This document shows positions 11,831-23,010 of a stretch of 64,000 nucleotides of DNA, piece after piece. The position numbers were made by a program, and so were the translations under genes. Origin of the DNA: Ligustrum vulgare (lineage: Eukaryota; Streptophyta; Magnoliopsida; Lamiales; Oleaceae); assembly GCA_963555705.1 (NCBI GenBank), contig OY743184.1:25878639-25942638 (forward strand). The letters are read 5' to 3'. Below the pieces are notes generated by a model. It saw nothing but the letters and a program-made list of their open reading frames with translations. It was not told the origin of the DNA and did no database searches. Positions within the stretch are counted from its first letter, which is position 1. Every line of letters starts with the position of its first letter.

Positions 11831-11925
11831 AAAAAAGGGAATATGAAACAAAGTCAGTTCCCGCTTGAAATTCAATATAATGTGTTGGTTTTTGCTGTAA
11901 TAATATCATATTAAAACACAAAAAG

Positions 11926-12003
11926 ATGATAATAATAATAATAATAATAATATAAAAAAAGGGAATAATAATAATAATAACAACAATAACAACAACAACA
12001 TAA
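11926..12003. repeat. AAT/AAC simple repeats
   Basis: Runs of (AAT)n broken by a copy of AAAAAAGGGAAT and passing into (AAC)n. Confidence 0.85.
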
Positions 12004-12260
12004 CATATAACATAATATAAAAAGAAAAGGGAATATGAAACAAAACCAGTTCATGATGGACATTCAATATACTATTTTGAACATTAAAGTTTCAAGATAT
12101 AAATGATATATTTGAATTGGAATACGAAACAACACCAATTGTGGAGGTAGAACTTTCGTACAGCAATTATTCTTTTTTTTTTTTTTTCAGCAGGTTAATG
12201 TGCAGTAATTATTCTTAGTTTGATGTAATAATAATAAGGTATTAAAACAGAAAAAAGATA

Positions 12261-12308
12261 ATTAATATATAATAAATAAATAAATAAATTATATATATAT
12301 ATATAATA
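12261..12308. repeat. AT/AAAT microsatellite
   Basis: (AAAT)n followed by (AT)n, immediately left of the Ty3 element insertion site. Confidence 0.85.
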
Positions 12309-12324
12309 CAAAAGGCAGACATAG

Positions 12325-12911
12325 TTATGAGGACCCCTTTAATGTTTGAACCAAAAATTTTCACAACAATTTAATACCAAACCCAAGAAAGCTAAAATGG
12401 TTAACCCAAGTTTATTCTACCCAAAATTCAAAGGTTAAATTACCTAGCCCAATGGATAAAAATTAAACAAATTTCGAGGTGGTGAAAAATCAACAACAAA
12501 CACAAGGATGATATACTCAACTAAAAATTGAAGAAATTCCTAAGAGATTACAAGAGCAAATGAAGGGTTTTATCTCATCCAAAAGAGGAGCTACTCCAAG
12601 AGCTTCACAAGAACATTCAAGTTATTAAGGGTTTGAGAGGAAAGTTTTATTTATATTAAAAAAGTTAAGGAAAGAAGAAAGTTTAAGAAAATTGCAAGAA
12701 ACTCCCGAAATTTGAATCCGGAGACTTTCTTTCAGTTGAACAAATGGTCGACCGAAATATACTTTATCGGATCTCATTATCCCCTCTCTCTTGAAAATGA
12801 TTCGACCTCGAATCTTGCTTGACTACATTGTCGTGAAATCTCTTAACCTTTGATCTTACATTGTGGACCACAGGTTCATGCAATGAAGTTGGGCTTTCTC
12901 GATTCTCATCA
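12325..12911 (-). repeat. 3' LTR of the Ty3 element, internally deleted
   Basis: About 12330-12765 matches 18650-19130 of the right LTR closely; the palindrome-rich part of the U3 is mostly lost after ACCGAAATATACTT. The inner edge is ambiguous: TCTCATTA-TCCCCTCTC at 12772 and TCTCATCA-TCCCCTCC at 12904 both look like LTR end plus purine tract (on the minus strand), so a stretch of about 132 bp spanning the junction is duplicated. I used the outer copy, whose CTCATCA is exact. Confidence 0.75.
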
Positions 12912-12924
12912 TCCCCTCCATCTC

Positions 12925-14150
12925 GAGAAAGATTCGACCATGAATTGACACATACAATAAAAAGAGAAAAATTAGGCACAATAAATGTAACTGAAATTTC
13001 ATACTTACTTGGTAAGATCAATTTGTAGGCATTATCTTTGGTCTTTCCAGGAGTTTGAAATAAACCATCACAGCAGGGTAGCAATTTAGGTTTTATTTGA
13101 TCGGGGGGTTACTCATTCCATGAATGAAAACACATCCAACCACCCGGATCAAATATAATACGCTTCCTACCATGGTTGGCGTTAGAAGTACATTGTTCAC
13201 CACTCCCCTCAAATGGAAGCTCGTTCTTCCCACAAAGGGGCTTAACCAATTTTTCCTTTTTATGTCCACCTAAACTAACTCTTACATTAATAAACAAGTG
13301 CATCAAGTTCAAAGGAGTTAGCAGGTTAAAATCATAAGTAATCTCAAGCATAGAAAATTTGCTATTAGGATGAACAATTTTATTGCAAGCAAATTTAATA
13401 AAATATAAACAATTTTTCCCACGCTTTAGGTCATTTTCAAGGGTAGTGCAAAGGGATCGTGTTACAACATGAATAACCACTTTGGTTTGGTCATCAGGGT
13501 GTGAATGACAATTGATTAAAATCAAAATTTTGGTTCCCAATTTTTTCCAAGAACCCTCCCAATGGTGGTTAAGAAATTTTGCAATTATACCCAACACAAT
13601 ACCCCCAAGGGACATTATGTAAATGCGCTACTTCTCAAAATAAAAGATTTGCTATATTGAAAGTATTGTTGGTTTCATGACATGTAATAAAATGTAACAT
13701 TCTAAAAATAACATCATTTCCTTTCTTTATTCCAAGTAAACCTAATATAAAGTTCACAGAACTATTAACACAAGGTTTACTATGAATATGAACATGCGCA
13801 ACATCAGTTTTCATTTGAGGCCAATGAGAATGTTCACCTAATAATGTTAAGGTGCCCTTAATCTCAAAGTGCCCCATTAAGCACCCCTCACGTGCCTCTC
13901 TAACTAGCAACTCTCGCATGCACATTTAGGAATCATCATGCTCATATAATTCATCAAAATCTAGCTCACCACATGATTCATAAATGTTAAACAACTTTAA
14001 ATTATTAGCATGCATGTTCTTAACATATTCAAAACAAAAGAATTTGGCACTTAGAGAAGTTAGAAGCAAAGTCCATTTTACATCAAAATTTCCTATTAAA
14101 TCTCCCCTATGGACTCCCATAACAATTCTCTCATATGGCGACTAGGCTCA
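12925..14150 (-). pseudogene. Ty3 integrase remnant with internal duplication
   Basis: Reading the minus strand, a linker block (LSAKFFCFEYV, about 14060) leads into the RELLVREA..GLMGHF region before the integrase (13925-13860), then WPQMK, then FILGL..KKGND and FITCHETNN of the catalytic core (about 13760-13635). Next come KLGTK, CHSHPDDQT, FACNKIVHP and LTPLNL of the late core (13560-13290), FDPGGW (about 13150) and finally DNAYKLILPSKY of the C-terminal domain (about 13030). The segment around the middle catalytic residues is deleted. A second partial RELL..GDLIGNF block at 14150-14060 shows that the linker-to-zinc region exists twice. Many stops and shifts; not functional. Confidence 0.8.
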
Positions 14151-14180
14151 CACAAAAACTTGGATTTACAAATTAAGGAC

Positions 14181-15799
14181 TGATAAGTGCTTTATTAACA
14201 CGTATTTAATTCACTTATTATCTTATTTTGTTATTGGTTTGATCCTATTGAAGTATCGTTTAATGCACTTTCATTTATTGTGCTATGTAAGGTCAAAAAG
14301 AAGAAAAGAAAGGAAACAGGACCAAAGAAATACAAAAAAATCAAGAAGTGAGGTTCAATGGCATATTCAAAGAGCTCCAAATCAATAATGACATGTGGGA
14401 AGAAGATTAGAGAAAAAAATTATGGTCAAAGAAGGTTTGGTGTGAAGTTAGAAATCAAAAACCTGCAAGGATTGTGATCATGAGTTTTAGTCAAAGATTG
14501 AAGCTCAATTTTTTCACAGAAGAATTTAGAATTTAGGAACAGATATTTCACAAAGAATTGTAGATCTTTGAGTCTTCTTTCCAACATACTTTGAAACACC
14601 ACAACCGGACTTCGGGAGAGAAATTTATGACCAAAACATCGAACACAGACGCTTCTCAGCAGAGATGCACTTACGGCCGTAAATGGCAAAGTTACGGACG
14701 TAACTTTCAAATTCCGAAAATTTTCAGTAGCTCACTTACGGCCTTAAATAAAAAAGTTACGACCGTAACTTTCTCTTTAAGTAATTTCCTAATATAGTTC
14801 AAGGTCTATCTTTGGTATATCTTGTAGGTAAAGCTAGGGCACGATTTTGGAAGTATTAAAAGAGCAAAATCACCAAAAAAAGGAGGCTGGACATTGAGAA
14901 AAATTGAGAGCAAAATATAGAGCATTCTTGGGAGATTTTCAAGTGCAAGAATATCAATAACAATGGAATTCATGAAGCAACTTGAAGAATCTACCACAAC
15001 CATGCTAGGCTAAATTCCATATCTTATGCAAAGGGGAAGTTGTGTTAACTCGATTATGTTATTTTCTTTTCCTAAAAATTAGTAGCGTGAATCTATTCCT
15101 TTACTTCAATTGTTGGATTATTATGTTTTGAATGTTCATTGAGTTTATTTGATTAATAGTTTAATTTGGCCAATTGGATTATTGATCTTTGGATTCATGA
15201 ATATGCTATGTTTAGATTCTTGATCCGTAATTGTTATTGAATCTTTACTTTAGTAGCAAATAAATCTCGTGCAGGTTTAGTAATAATTCAACTTTGATTG
15301 ATTAATTCGAGCTTGTGAAATTAACGATCCAATTCAATCTATTCTTCTAAATTTTCATACTAGTCGTGCATTAAATCCTAAGAGCTTGTTTAGGATTGTC
15401 CGTGGCTAGAATTGGTTCGAAGAGCTTGTTTTGAATCAATACACATTAAGGAAGAATTTAGATAATCAGAGCTTGTTGATTATTTATGATTGATAATTGA
15501 ATTAGGGGTAGAAACACGTTACAAGGAAAGGTATAACATTAATTGAGGGCACAACCGAACCCGAGAACAAGATTTCTTCTCATATTATTTCTCTAGTCAT
15601 ATTTAATTATTTATTTTTATGCATATTTTTTATTCAGGCAATTTCAAACAACAAACCCCCATTCCATTCTAATTGATCGAACAACTAAAATTAGTTTTCG
15701 TTCCTCGTGGGATCGACTTTACTCTCGCTACTACATTATTAATTAATATTTAGCGAGTAAGGAATTATTTATTATTTTGGTGCATCGCGACATGCATCA
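14181..15799. mobile_element. Solo LTR nested in the Ty3 pol region
   Basis: The stretch begins TGATAAGTGC and ends GACATGCATCA. The five bases on each side, AGGAC (14176-14180) and AGAAC (15800-15804), match at four of five. It splits the RNase H/integrase linker of the host element (coding resumes on both sides), so it is an insertion. The right part carries a CGTGGGATCGAC phrase typical of the U5 of some plant Ty3 LTRs. No internal genes remain, so it is a solo LTR left by recombination. Palindrome pairs at 14673/14694 and 14738/14759 lie in it. Its start resembles the minus-strand start of the solo LTR at 62494-63923. Confidence 0.75.
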
Positions 15800-16066
15800 A
15801 GAACCCATCGTGCCTATGATTTTCAGCACATGCAACATTTTCACAAGTTAATAATACACTTGTCAAGTCTACATCAATATCATACAACCCTCTAATATAT
15901 TCAAAACACAATAACCTTGCATTCAATGAAGTGTTAGGAGTATACCTCCTCGATATTACATCGGTTATCACATTTTCTTTACCTTGATTGTACTTGTTGC
16001 TGTAGGAAAACGTTTTCATGAACTTCTTCCAATCAGCATGCTTTTGAAGTTCCTAGTTGCTTTGAT
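15800..16066 (-). pseudogene. Ty3 RNase H end and integrase linker
   Basis: The minus strand encodes a block like the end of gypsy RNase H: KHADWKKFMKTFSY, then YNQGKENVITDVISRRY (family YKQGKENVVADALSRRY, where the D after A is a conserved acidic residue), then LNARLLCFEYI and RHDGFL, where the solo LTR interrupts. Upstream on the same strand (16067-16310) no reverse transcriptase is recognisable: the whole polymerase is deleted. Confidence 0.8.
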
Positions 16067-16310
16067 AGGTTGGTCTCACAATTTCCCGCAACAAAGACGT
16101 AACCAAACTAGGGAGAAAATTGTTAGAGTACTCAAGAGTAAAGAACATTTTTGTGTGATCTCTTCTCTCAATTTCTTTGGTGGCTATGCCGGTGCTTCAA
16201 AAGTAGAGCTTGGCGGATATGTTGTCTTGTGCTGATCAACAAGCGCTACATAATAAGCAAGGGGTGGCCCATTTTACCGAAGCTCATATGCAAGGGCAGA
16301 GGTACTCTAG

Positions 16311-17897
16311 TTAAGGGGCGGAATTGGAACCTAAAGATCTCTTCACTCCCTCTCCTTTTTCTGAGGTAAAAACCTCAACTCTTGATTCTTCTCTCGCCTC
16401 TCCTTTTTCTGGAGTAGTTGCTCCAACCTTCATTTTCTCACCTTTTTCTAGGGTCGTGGCCCCAACTCTCTTCTTTTCACTTGGTCTCACCTTTGTTTCT
16501 TCCTCAGTTTTCTCAATTGAATTTTCTCCTGCGTTCCTATTCTCCATTTCTTCTTCAAACTCCTTTTTCAGTTTCATTTGATCTTTTTTAACCTCTTCCA
16601 GACTCAAGGATAGGAGCACAAACTTTATCCCATTCAATTGGAAGCTATACCGGTTTTTTTTCCCATCATATTTCACATTTCGATCACATTGCCAAGGTCT
16701 TCCCAAAATTATGTGAGTAGTGTGCATGAGAACCACATCACATAATACTTGATCACTATAGATACCAATGTGGAAAGTAAGAAGAACTTGTTCACTTATC
16801 CTCACCTCCCCATAGTCACTTAACCTTAGAATTGGGATGCTTCATTACTGGTAACCCCAACTTTTTCACCCTACTAGCACTCATCAAATTAGTGTCACTC
16901 TCTCCATCTATAATGAGACTACATGTCTTATCTCCCACAAGGCACCTAGTGTATAAAGTATTTTCTTCATGCTTCTCCCTCTCATTAGTATAGGTCAATG
17001 ATGTTGGTGTCCTAACATTCATCCCCAACTCTCCCTTCTCACTATCACTCCTCCAATGAGGGGTGGGCGTGGGCTGGGTTGGGTCGGTTTTTTTCCCAAC
17101 CCGACCCAACCCACTACGGTCGGGTTGATAAAAAATCAACCCAACCCAATCCAATTACGAATTCAAACCCAACCCACCAAATTTCGGTCGAGTTGGTCGG
17201 TTTGGCCCAATTAGTAAAAATTTTGAAAAAAAAAAAAAAAAAACTCATAAATCTATCATTAATTCAAATCAATTATGTACACTACAATAACCAAAAATAC
17301 AATAAATTGAACAGTTGCTAATAAAATTAAAATATGTTTAATTAATATTTAAATAAGTCAAGTTTCATTGCTTTAAAAAAAAAAACGTCTTTTTTTTTTT
17401 TGGTTGGGTTGGGTCGGGTTATTCACCCAACCCGCAACCCGACCCAACCCGAAAAAAAAAATTAAAAAAAATCCGAACCCAACCCAATTTTCATGAAAAA
17501 TCGACAAAAACCGATCGGGTTGGGTCGGTTTTTGCCCACCCCTACCTCCAATGAGATGATGAAATTTTCATTTTCACACTATCAATATTCCCATACATTC
17601 CCTATTTACTCGTATCAACTCATTCTTCTCTTCTTCAACCCATTCTACAATTTTTCGCACCATCCCCATCATTTCCCAAAACATCTCACATTTACCCTTC
17701 ACTCTTCTTCTATTTTTCCTTGGCTCCTCCCCACTTGTTCCTAACCTTTCCAACCTTCCTCCAACCTTTTCCATTTGTCTAGTCATGGTGGTTGAAAGAT
17801 TTTGCAACATCTCCTTCAAGTCTTGAGTTTGAGCATTTGAAATTTTCCCACCTTGAGTATTGAATTTGGACATGTGCAAGTGTGGTAGTGTCCTCAC
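16311..17897 (-). pseudogene. Ty3 gag-protease remnant, split by hAT element
   Basis: From the right, 17897-17553 is a Gag-like piece (MSKFNTQGGK start, helix-rich). After the hAT insert, 17049-16816 holds the protease opening with CSLIIDGES (family CSLIIDGGS; D is catalytic), KLGLPV and a lost frame. 16805-16311 continues with VLCDVV, IILGRPWQCDR and NRYSF, then a Glu/Lys-rich linker with repeats of the type GATTPEKGE. Without the hAT insert the coding sides join near the single target CCTCCAAT. A stop and a shift separate 16816 from 16805. Same protease type as 5311-6012, but a clearly different copy. Confidence 0.8.
17058..17544. mobile_element. hAT-type non-autonomous element, TSD CCTCCAAT
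   Basis: The ends GAGGGGTGGGC and (inverted) TAGGGGTGGGC are near-perfect terminal repeats, and CCTCCAAT flanks both sides exactly (17050-17057 and 17545-17552). An 8-bp duplication is diagnostic for hAT. The interior is built from GGGTTGGGTCGG / CCCAACCCGACC words with an AT-rich centre. No transposase. It interrupts the Gag-protease frame of the surrounding Ty3 element. Confidence 0.92.
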
Positions 17898-18629
17898 AAG
17901 TATATCTTAGCTCATGTTTTACTCAATTAGGATTTTACTCAATAATGAGCTCATCACTCTTACCTTTTTCCACTCAAAGTTTCCTTTCTCAAGCTCTCCA
18001 ATGAAGGTAATCAACTAAACTGAGAAAATTAATTCTTATGAAGTTAAAACCATAACAAGGAAGAAAGAAATTTTGGAACAAGTAGACACAATAGCAAATA
18101 GAATTTCTTTGCTCGCTATACTCAAAATGACAAGTGATATTTGGGATAAGATGTTAAGAACACAATTTTAACAATGGGATTGAACGACCACAAGTATTTG
18201 ACAAGGCATTGATGTAGAGCAAATAAGCACAAAGAGTGTATTTTTTAATGAGGTAATTTATCAAACACTTTGTACTCAATCTTCAAAATGACCTTGAATG
18301 TGTATATTGAGGAGATATGAAAAATATTGGATAGAATACAAACAACTACCAAGGAAAGTGTTTAGTGTGGAGAAAAATATTGTACACTAGTGTAGTTTTC
18401 TTTGTAACATTTCATCAAACACCTTGAATAGCATGGAACTTGAAATGTATGGCTACTTTGATAATCTCAACAACCCCAAGATGATAACAACAATATACCT
18501 AATATGTAAGGATCAAGAAATACTCCTGGGCATACAAATTTTCCAATTTTTGTGATTTTTTTTTTTTAATATGAAGAACAACAACAATAACACGAATTTA
18601 AATGATAGATTTAACCAAATTAGAATCAA
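17898..18629 (-). other. Ty3 leader or gag remnant, no readable gene
   Basis: Between the Gag-like start and the PBS nothing translates recognisably. It is the place of the untranslated leader and possibly a degraded gag. Confidence 0.5.
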
Positions 18630-18641
18630 GTTCTGATACCA
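18630..18641 (-). other. Primer-binding site of the Ty3 element
   Basis: On the minus strand TGGTATCAGAAC follows the LTR end after two bases. It matches the initiator tRNA-Met complement TGGTATCAGAGC at 11 of 12 bases. Confidence 0.85.
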
Positions 18642-18643
18642 AA

Positions 18644-19408
18644 TGATGAGGACCCCTTTGGTGTTTGAACCAAAAATTCCCACAACAATTTAATACCAAA
18701 CCCAAGAAAGCTAAAATGGTAAAATGAGTGATGAATCACCTTAACCCAAGTTTATCCTACCCAAAATTCAAAGTTTAAATAACCTAACCCAATGGATAAA
18801 GATTAAACAAATTTCAAGGTGGTGGAAAATCAACAACAAACACAAGGATAATATACTTAAGTAAAACTTGAAGAAATTCCTAAGAGATTACAAGAGCAAA
18901 GGAAGGGCTTTACCTCACCCAAAAGAGGAGCTACTCCAAGAGCTTCACACAAACATTCAACTTATTAAGGGTTTGAGAGGAAAGTGTTATTTATATTACA
19001 AAAGTTCAGGAAAAGAAGAAAGTTTGAGAAAATTGCAAGAAAATCCCAAAATTTGAATTTGGGGACTTTCGGTCAACTGACACGATAGACCAAAATCACT
19101 ATCGGTAGAACAAATGGTCGACCGAAATATACTTTCGGTCGAACAATACTCAGCTGAACGCGACTAAGGTTGGACCAAGAATCTCTGCAGATTTTCGGTC
19201 GACGAGAAGTACTTTATGTCGACTGAAGTTGGCTGAGTTCAAATTTATCAACCATCTTCATGACTTCGGCCCCAACTTGATTCTTGGTTTCTTTTCTTGA
19301 CTTAATCACTTTGTTTAGCCTCGAATCTTGAACCTCCTTGACATCGGATCTCGTCGGAGGGGTCCTATCGACACGTGCATCGAGATTTGACTTTCTCGAA
19401 TCTCATCA
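18644..19408 (-). repeat. 5' LTR of the Ty3 element
   Basis: 765 bp, TGATGAG...CTCATCA ends, CATAG beside it. The U3 (about 19070-19240) is rich in GGTCGACC / GTCGAC / TTTCGGTCGA words; GTCGA copies at 19117/19138 and 19198/19218 are 20-21 bp apart. Confidence 0.9.
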
Positions 19409-19413
19409 CATAG

Positions 19414-20168
19414 TTCAGGTGGGAAAACAAAAGTAGGACTCATGTCAACTCTTCTACTTTTATAATAGTAATAATAGATAATAAATATGGGTCAAGAAAC
19501 AATTAAACTAAAAAAAATAAAGCCAGGATTTCAATAGCTCGAATGGACAATCTTTTCAACTAGCGTGCATTAGAATTATCCAATGATATCCCCTATACTA
19601 TTTTTTGCTTCGAATCTTCAACCATTTTTCTATTGATGTCAATTTCACAAAACCATTTATTGGGTTCAAACCGTAGTTTTCTTTATCATCATCAATTATA
19701 AACAATAAATAAAATTATGGATTTTATATAGCTTTAGAAAAAGGGTGACTATATTATCACCACGATTTTTAATAATCATGCCACATTTTATTGCATTACA
19801 TATCCTTCTAAGTATTTTAAATTAAAAAAGATTACAAACATAAAAATGCAATTATGTATTTGTCCTTTATTTTAAAGTATCTCAACAAAATTTTTGGACA
19901 AAAATCATGATTAGATATAAAATGTGATTTAAAAAAAAAAACCTAAAGATAAACATGTGATTAAAAAAGTTGAGGATACAAATGTAGCAATGAGTAAAAA
20001 TTTAAGATATCTAATACAATTAAATTGTGGTGTGATTTTTGAAAACCATGATGGTAATATATTTTTTCTTAAAAAAAATGTTAAAAAGGTTGAGATGCCA
20101 ATAGCTTGTGGTTGGATATAAGATGATGGATGAAGTCGGTATGGTAGAGAAGAATTCGAATGATGATT
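19414..20168. other. No gene seen
   Basis: AT-rich intergenic DNA with scattered short frames and no similarity I recognise. Confidence 0.5.
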
Positions 20169-20176
20169 CTTCCTTC

Positions 20177-20945
20177 TAGAGCTGTAATAAAAAATTGTCA
20201 AATTGGAAAATTGAACCGAAACCGCATTTGAGAAATCGTCGTTTTGGTGTCACATGGACCCGTCAATGAAATGGTTTTGAACCGAATCAATCCGATCAAA
20301 AATGGTTTGGTTTATGTTTGAAAATTTAATTGCGATTTAAAATTAAATTGGACCGACGAAAAAATATATAAAAATAAAATATAATAAATAATAAAAATTT
20401 TGAAAAATCAGCCAATATGTCAAATTCAGTAGTTATATGTGTATTTTTGTTAATTTCTATTACATTTATTACCAATTAGATAATTACCATACTTCAAAAT
20501 CCGAATAAATCTAATAATCTCCATCCAAATATCTGATGAGTGGTCTGAGTTCGTAACAACAGACAATAATAAACTTATGTAATCGTTATATTTGTAACAT
20601 CTTAACCTAAAATGGCGGACAAAATAACTATATTTCAATTTATCGTGATTTCATTTTGATTTAATTAGTATTTAAGTTTATAGTAGATTTATTGAGTTTG
20701 TTTATATTTATTTCCAATAAAGTATAATTATATATCGAAATCAATGAACCGGTGATATAAAAGTAAATAAGCCAAAAAAATATATGGTAAAATTGACCGT
20801 TAGGTTTAGGTTTGAATTTTTCTAAAATCGTCCTCAAACTGTTTAAAATAGTTTAACTTAGGTTTGAGTTTTTCTCAAACCGATTTAAATGATTTTGTTT
20901 CAAAATTTATCAAAAATCGATAAAATCGAACCGTTTACACCCCTA
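20177..20945. mobile_element. Probable hAT-type non-autonomous element
   Basis: Ends TAGAGCTGTAA and (inverted) TAGGGGTGTAA match at 9 of 11 bases. Octamers CTTCCTTC (20169-20176) and TTTCCTTC (20947-20954) flank it, with one spare C on the right. GAACCG / CGGTTC words near both ends are typical of this style. No coding capacity. Confidence 0.65.
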
Positions 20946-20954
20946 CTTTCCTTC

Positions 20955-21378
20955 ATTTTTCCTGGAAAAAAATAGTTTCTTTGTATAGTAATTGGTTGAC
21001 TTTTAAAAGGTAAAAGTATGCCTATCTAAAAAAAAGTAGAAGTGTGTGTGGATATAAATAATCAATAATTGTTGTTAATTTAATAATCCGATTAAAGAAA
21101 AATAATAAAAATAGATTCTAGATCTTAATACTATTTTCATTATTATCATATCTTTCTTTGACAACTCATGTAATTGTTCTTGAATTTATTCATAATCCTT
21201 TAATTTTAGTTTAATTATTTAGTCACCAACTTATTGTGAGCTTATGTGTTTCAGTTAAGGGTAGATCGCTTAAAATTAATTTATTACAATCTCTATGATT
21301 TCGATACTTGGACTTAACTTTCATTATATTACTTTTGCAATCCGTAGATTGCAGTAGAATAAAGTCGTGGCATAGGAG
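20955..21378. other. No gene seen
   Basis: AT-rich intergenic DNA. Confidence 0.5.
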
Positions 21379-22104
21379 CATGTTTGGCACAACTGTTGTA
21401 AATAGAATTTTTTGCAGTGGAGCTTTTATTAGTAGAACTTTTCTAAAAATAATCAATTCATAAAATATAATATTTCACTTTTTTCAATATATTCCATATG
21501 TTTATTAATTGATTATTAAAAAATATATTTTAATTTATTTTCAAAAAAATTCATATTTTATTAATTAATGAATTATAATGTTTCAATAAATTTTTCATAA
21601 GAGTTATAGAAAAAAATATTGTAGTAAATTTCATATTTTATTAATTAATAAAATATAATTTCATATTAATCAATAAAATAAAATATTTCAATACGATATG
21701 AAAAATAATATATTTTCAACATATTTCCTATTTTATTAATTAATAAAATATAATTTCATATTAATCAATAAAATATAATATTTCAATAGGAGTTATGAAA
21801 AATAATATATTTTCAACAAATTTCAAATTTTATTAATTAATAAAATATAATTTTTTTATTAATCAATAAAATATAATATTTTAATACTAATTATGGAATA
21901 CAATATATTTTCAATAGATTTCATAATAAGATATTAATTATATATTTTAGTTTTTTGTGAAAGTGCTTTTTGAGATGTTACAAATTTTGAGCTTCTCTAA
22001 AACAACTTAAAAAGTTATTTATCTAGTATTTTCTTCACAACCAAACACCTATATATCCTTTTAAAAGTACTTTAGACATTTTAAAGTCCTACCAAATACA
22101 AACT
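21379..22104. mobile_element. Possible MITE-like element
   Basis: The left end (CATGTTTGGCACAACT) and the inverted right end (TGTATTTGGTAGGACT) are similar, and AGAACTTTT-type words occur inside both ends, as in common plant MITEs. I found no clean target duplication. It contains the tandem array listed next. Confidence 0.35.
21545..21930. repeat. AT-rich tandem array, about 100-bp unit
   Basis: Units begin with TTTCAATA (or TTTTAATA) at about 21581, 21686, 21781 and 21879, giving periods of 105, 95 and 98 bp. Most carry the near-palindrome TTTTATTAATTAATAAAAT and then TTAATCAATAAAATATAA. Confidence 0.8.
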
Positions 22105-22241
22105 AGAACATGTCAATTTCGAATTTTAACACGACTTTCTTACAAAGTATGTCAAGTATGAATGGTTCTTCACCGTGCATAAGTTGAATACACGATAAAT
22201 CAAACACGTGGAACTAATAGATAAAATATTTCTATTGAAAT

Positions 22242-22800
22242 TTGATGGAGGAAATCCCAAAAATCAAAATACTAGTTGCTAAACACAACTTACGTGAGTT
22301 ACGAGCTATTGATGAAATCCTTTACCTAGCCAAAGAGACACATGAAAGAGTTCATGTTAGTCTAAAGAACTTTACAACTATAGGTTGTGATGTGATCCGA
22401 AGTAGGAGACCAAAGGAGAAGTCGACCTATGGGCAATGTGACAGTTATCTATGCGGGAAACGGCACAAGTTTCATGTTGGAAGCGAGCCGAAAAGACAAA
22501 GGGGTCGAGCCAAATCAAAGGGGCAAAGTTTGGAGGCCAATGACACATTCACGGCCGTAAAGTCTGTTGTTCACGGCTGTAACATTCCCTCGGGTGAAAA
22601 GCAAGAATTCCAGGATTTTATTACTTACGGCCGTAAGACTACAGTTCACGGCCGTAACTCCTTCTCTGGTGGAATTGAGCAATTCAGCAAAATTGATACT
22701 TACGGCCGTGAGAATTCTTGTTACGGCCGTAACTCACTAACAGAAAGTCACTTACGGCCGTAAGTGACCTTTTTACGGCCGTAACACCTAATTTTCCAGA
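22242..22800. repeat. LTR-derived DNA with mirrored palindrome array
   Basis: ACGGCCGT palindromes (one ACGGCTGT) start at 22551, 22573, 22627, 22648, 22702, 22723, 22754 and 22775: four pairs spaced 21-22 bp, with 52, 75 and 75 bp between pairs when read leftward. That is the mirror image of 4872-5100, so this is an inverted copy of the same LTR segment. An open frame (22242-22763) crosses it, but its repeated TYGRK/VHGRN residues are only the palindromes translated; I do not call a gene. Confidence 0.75.
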
Positions 22801-23010
22801 ATTCGCGTTTTGTTAATTTAATTCCGTTTTTGTTAATTACTTTTATGTTTTGGGCCCAAATTAGTGGCAAACCCTAGTTGGTCAGTTTCTACATTATATT
22901 GCTTTGTTTTTCATTATGAAACAACAACTTTGACATTATTGAATGAATGTGAGAATTTTCTCTCTCGAAAAGGAGGATTCCTTTTTCTTGTTCTTGAAGA
23001 ACAATTCCTA

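Larger units (their letters stand above)
12325..19408 (-). mobile_element. Complete but gutted Ty3/gypsy element, TSD CATAG
   Basis: Two related LTRs bound this element: 12325-12911 on the left (3' LTR) and 18644-19408 on the right (5' LTR). CATAG flanks both sides (12320-12324 and 19409-19413). LTR ends are TGATGAG...CTCATCA inverted repeats (the left copy now starts TTATGAG). An initiator tRNA-Met PBS lies inside the right LTR and a purine tract lies beside the left LTR, both on the minus strand. Inside, gag-pro, an RNase H/integrase junction and an integrase are still recognisable, but reverse transcriptase is absent. A solo LTR (14181-15799) and an hAT element (17058-17544) are nested in it. 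Confidence 0.9.

Noticed and set aside
22242..22763. 173-codon open frame
   Set aside because: Its C-terminal half is the translation of ACGGCCGT repeats (YGRK/HGRN), and it lies in LTR-derived DNA; no protein similarity.
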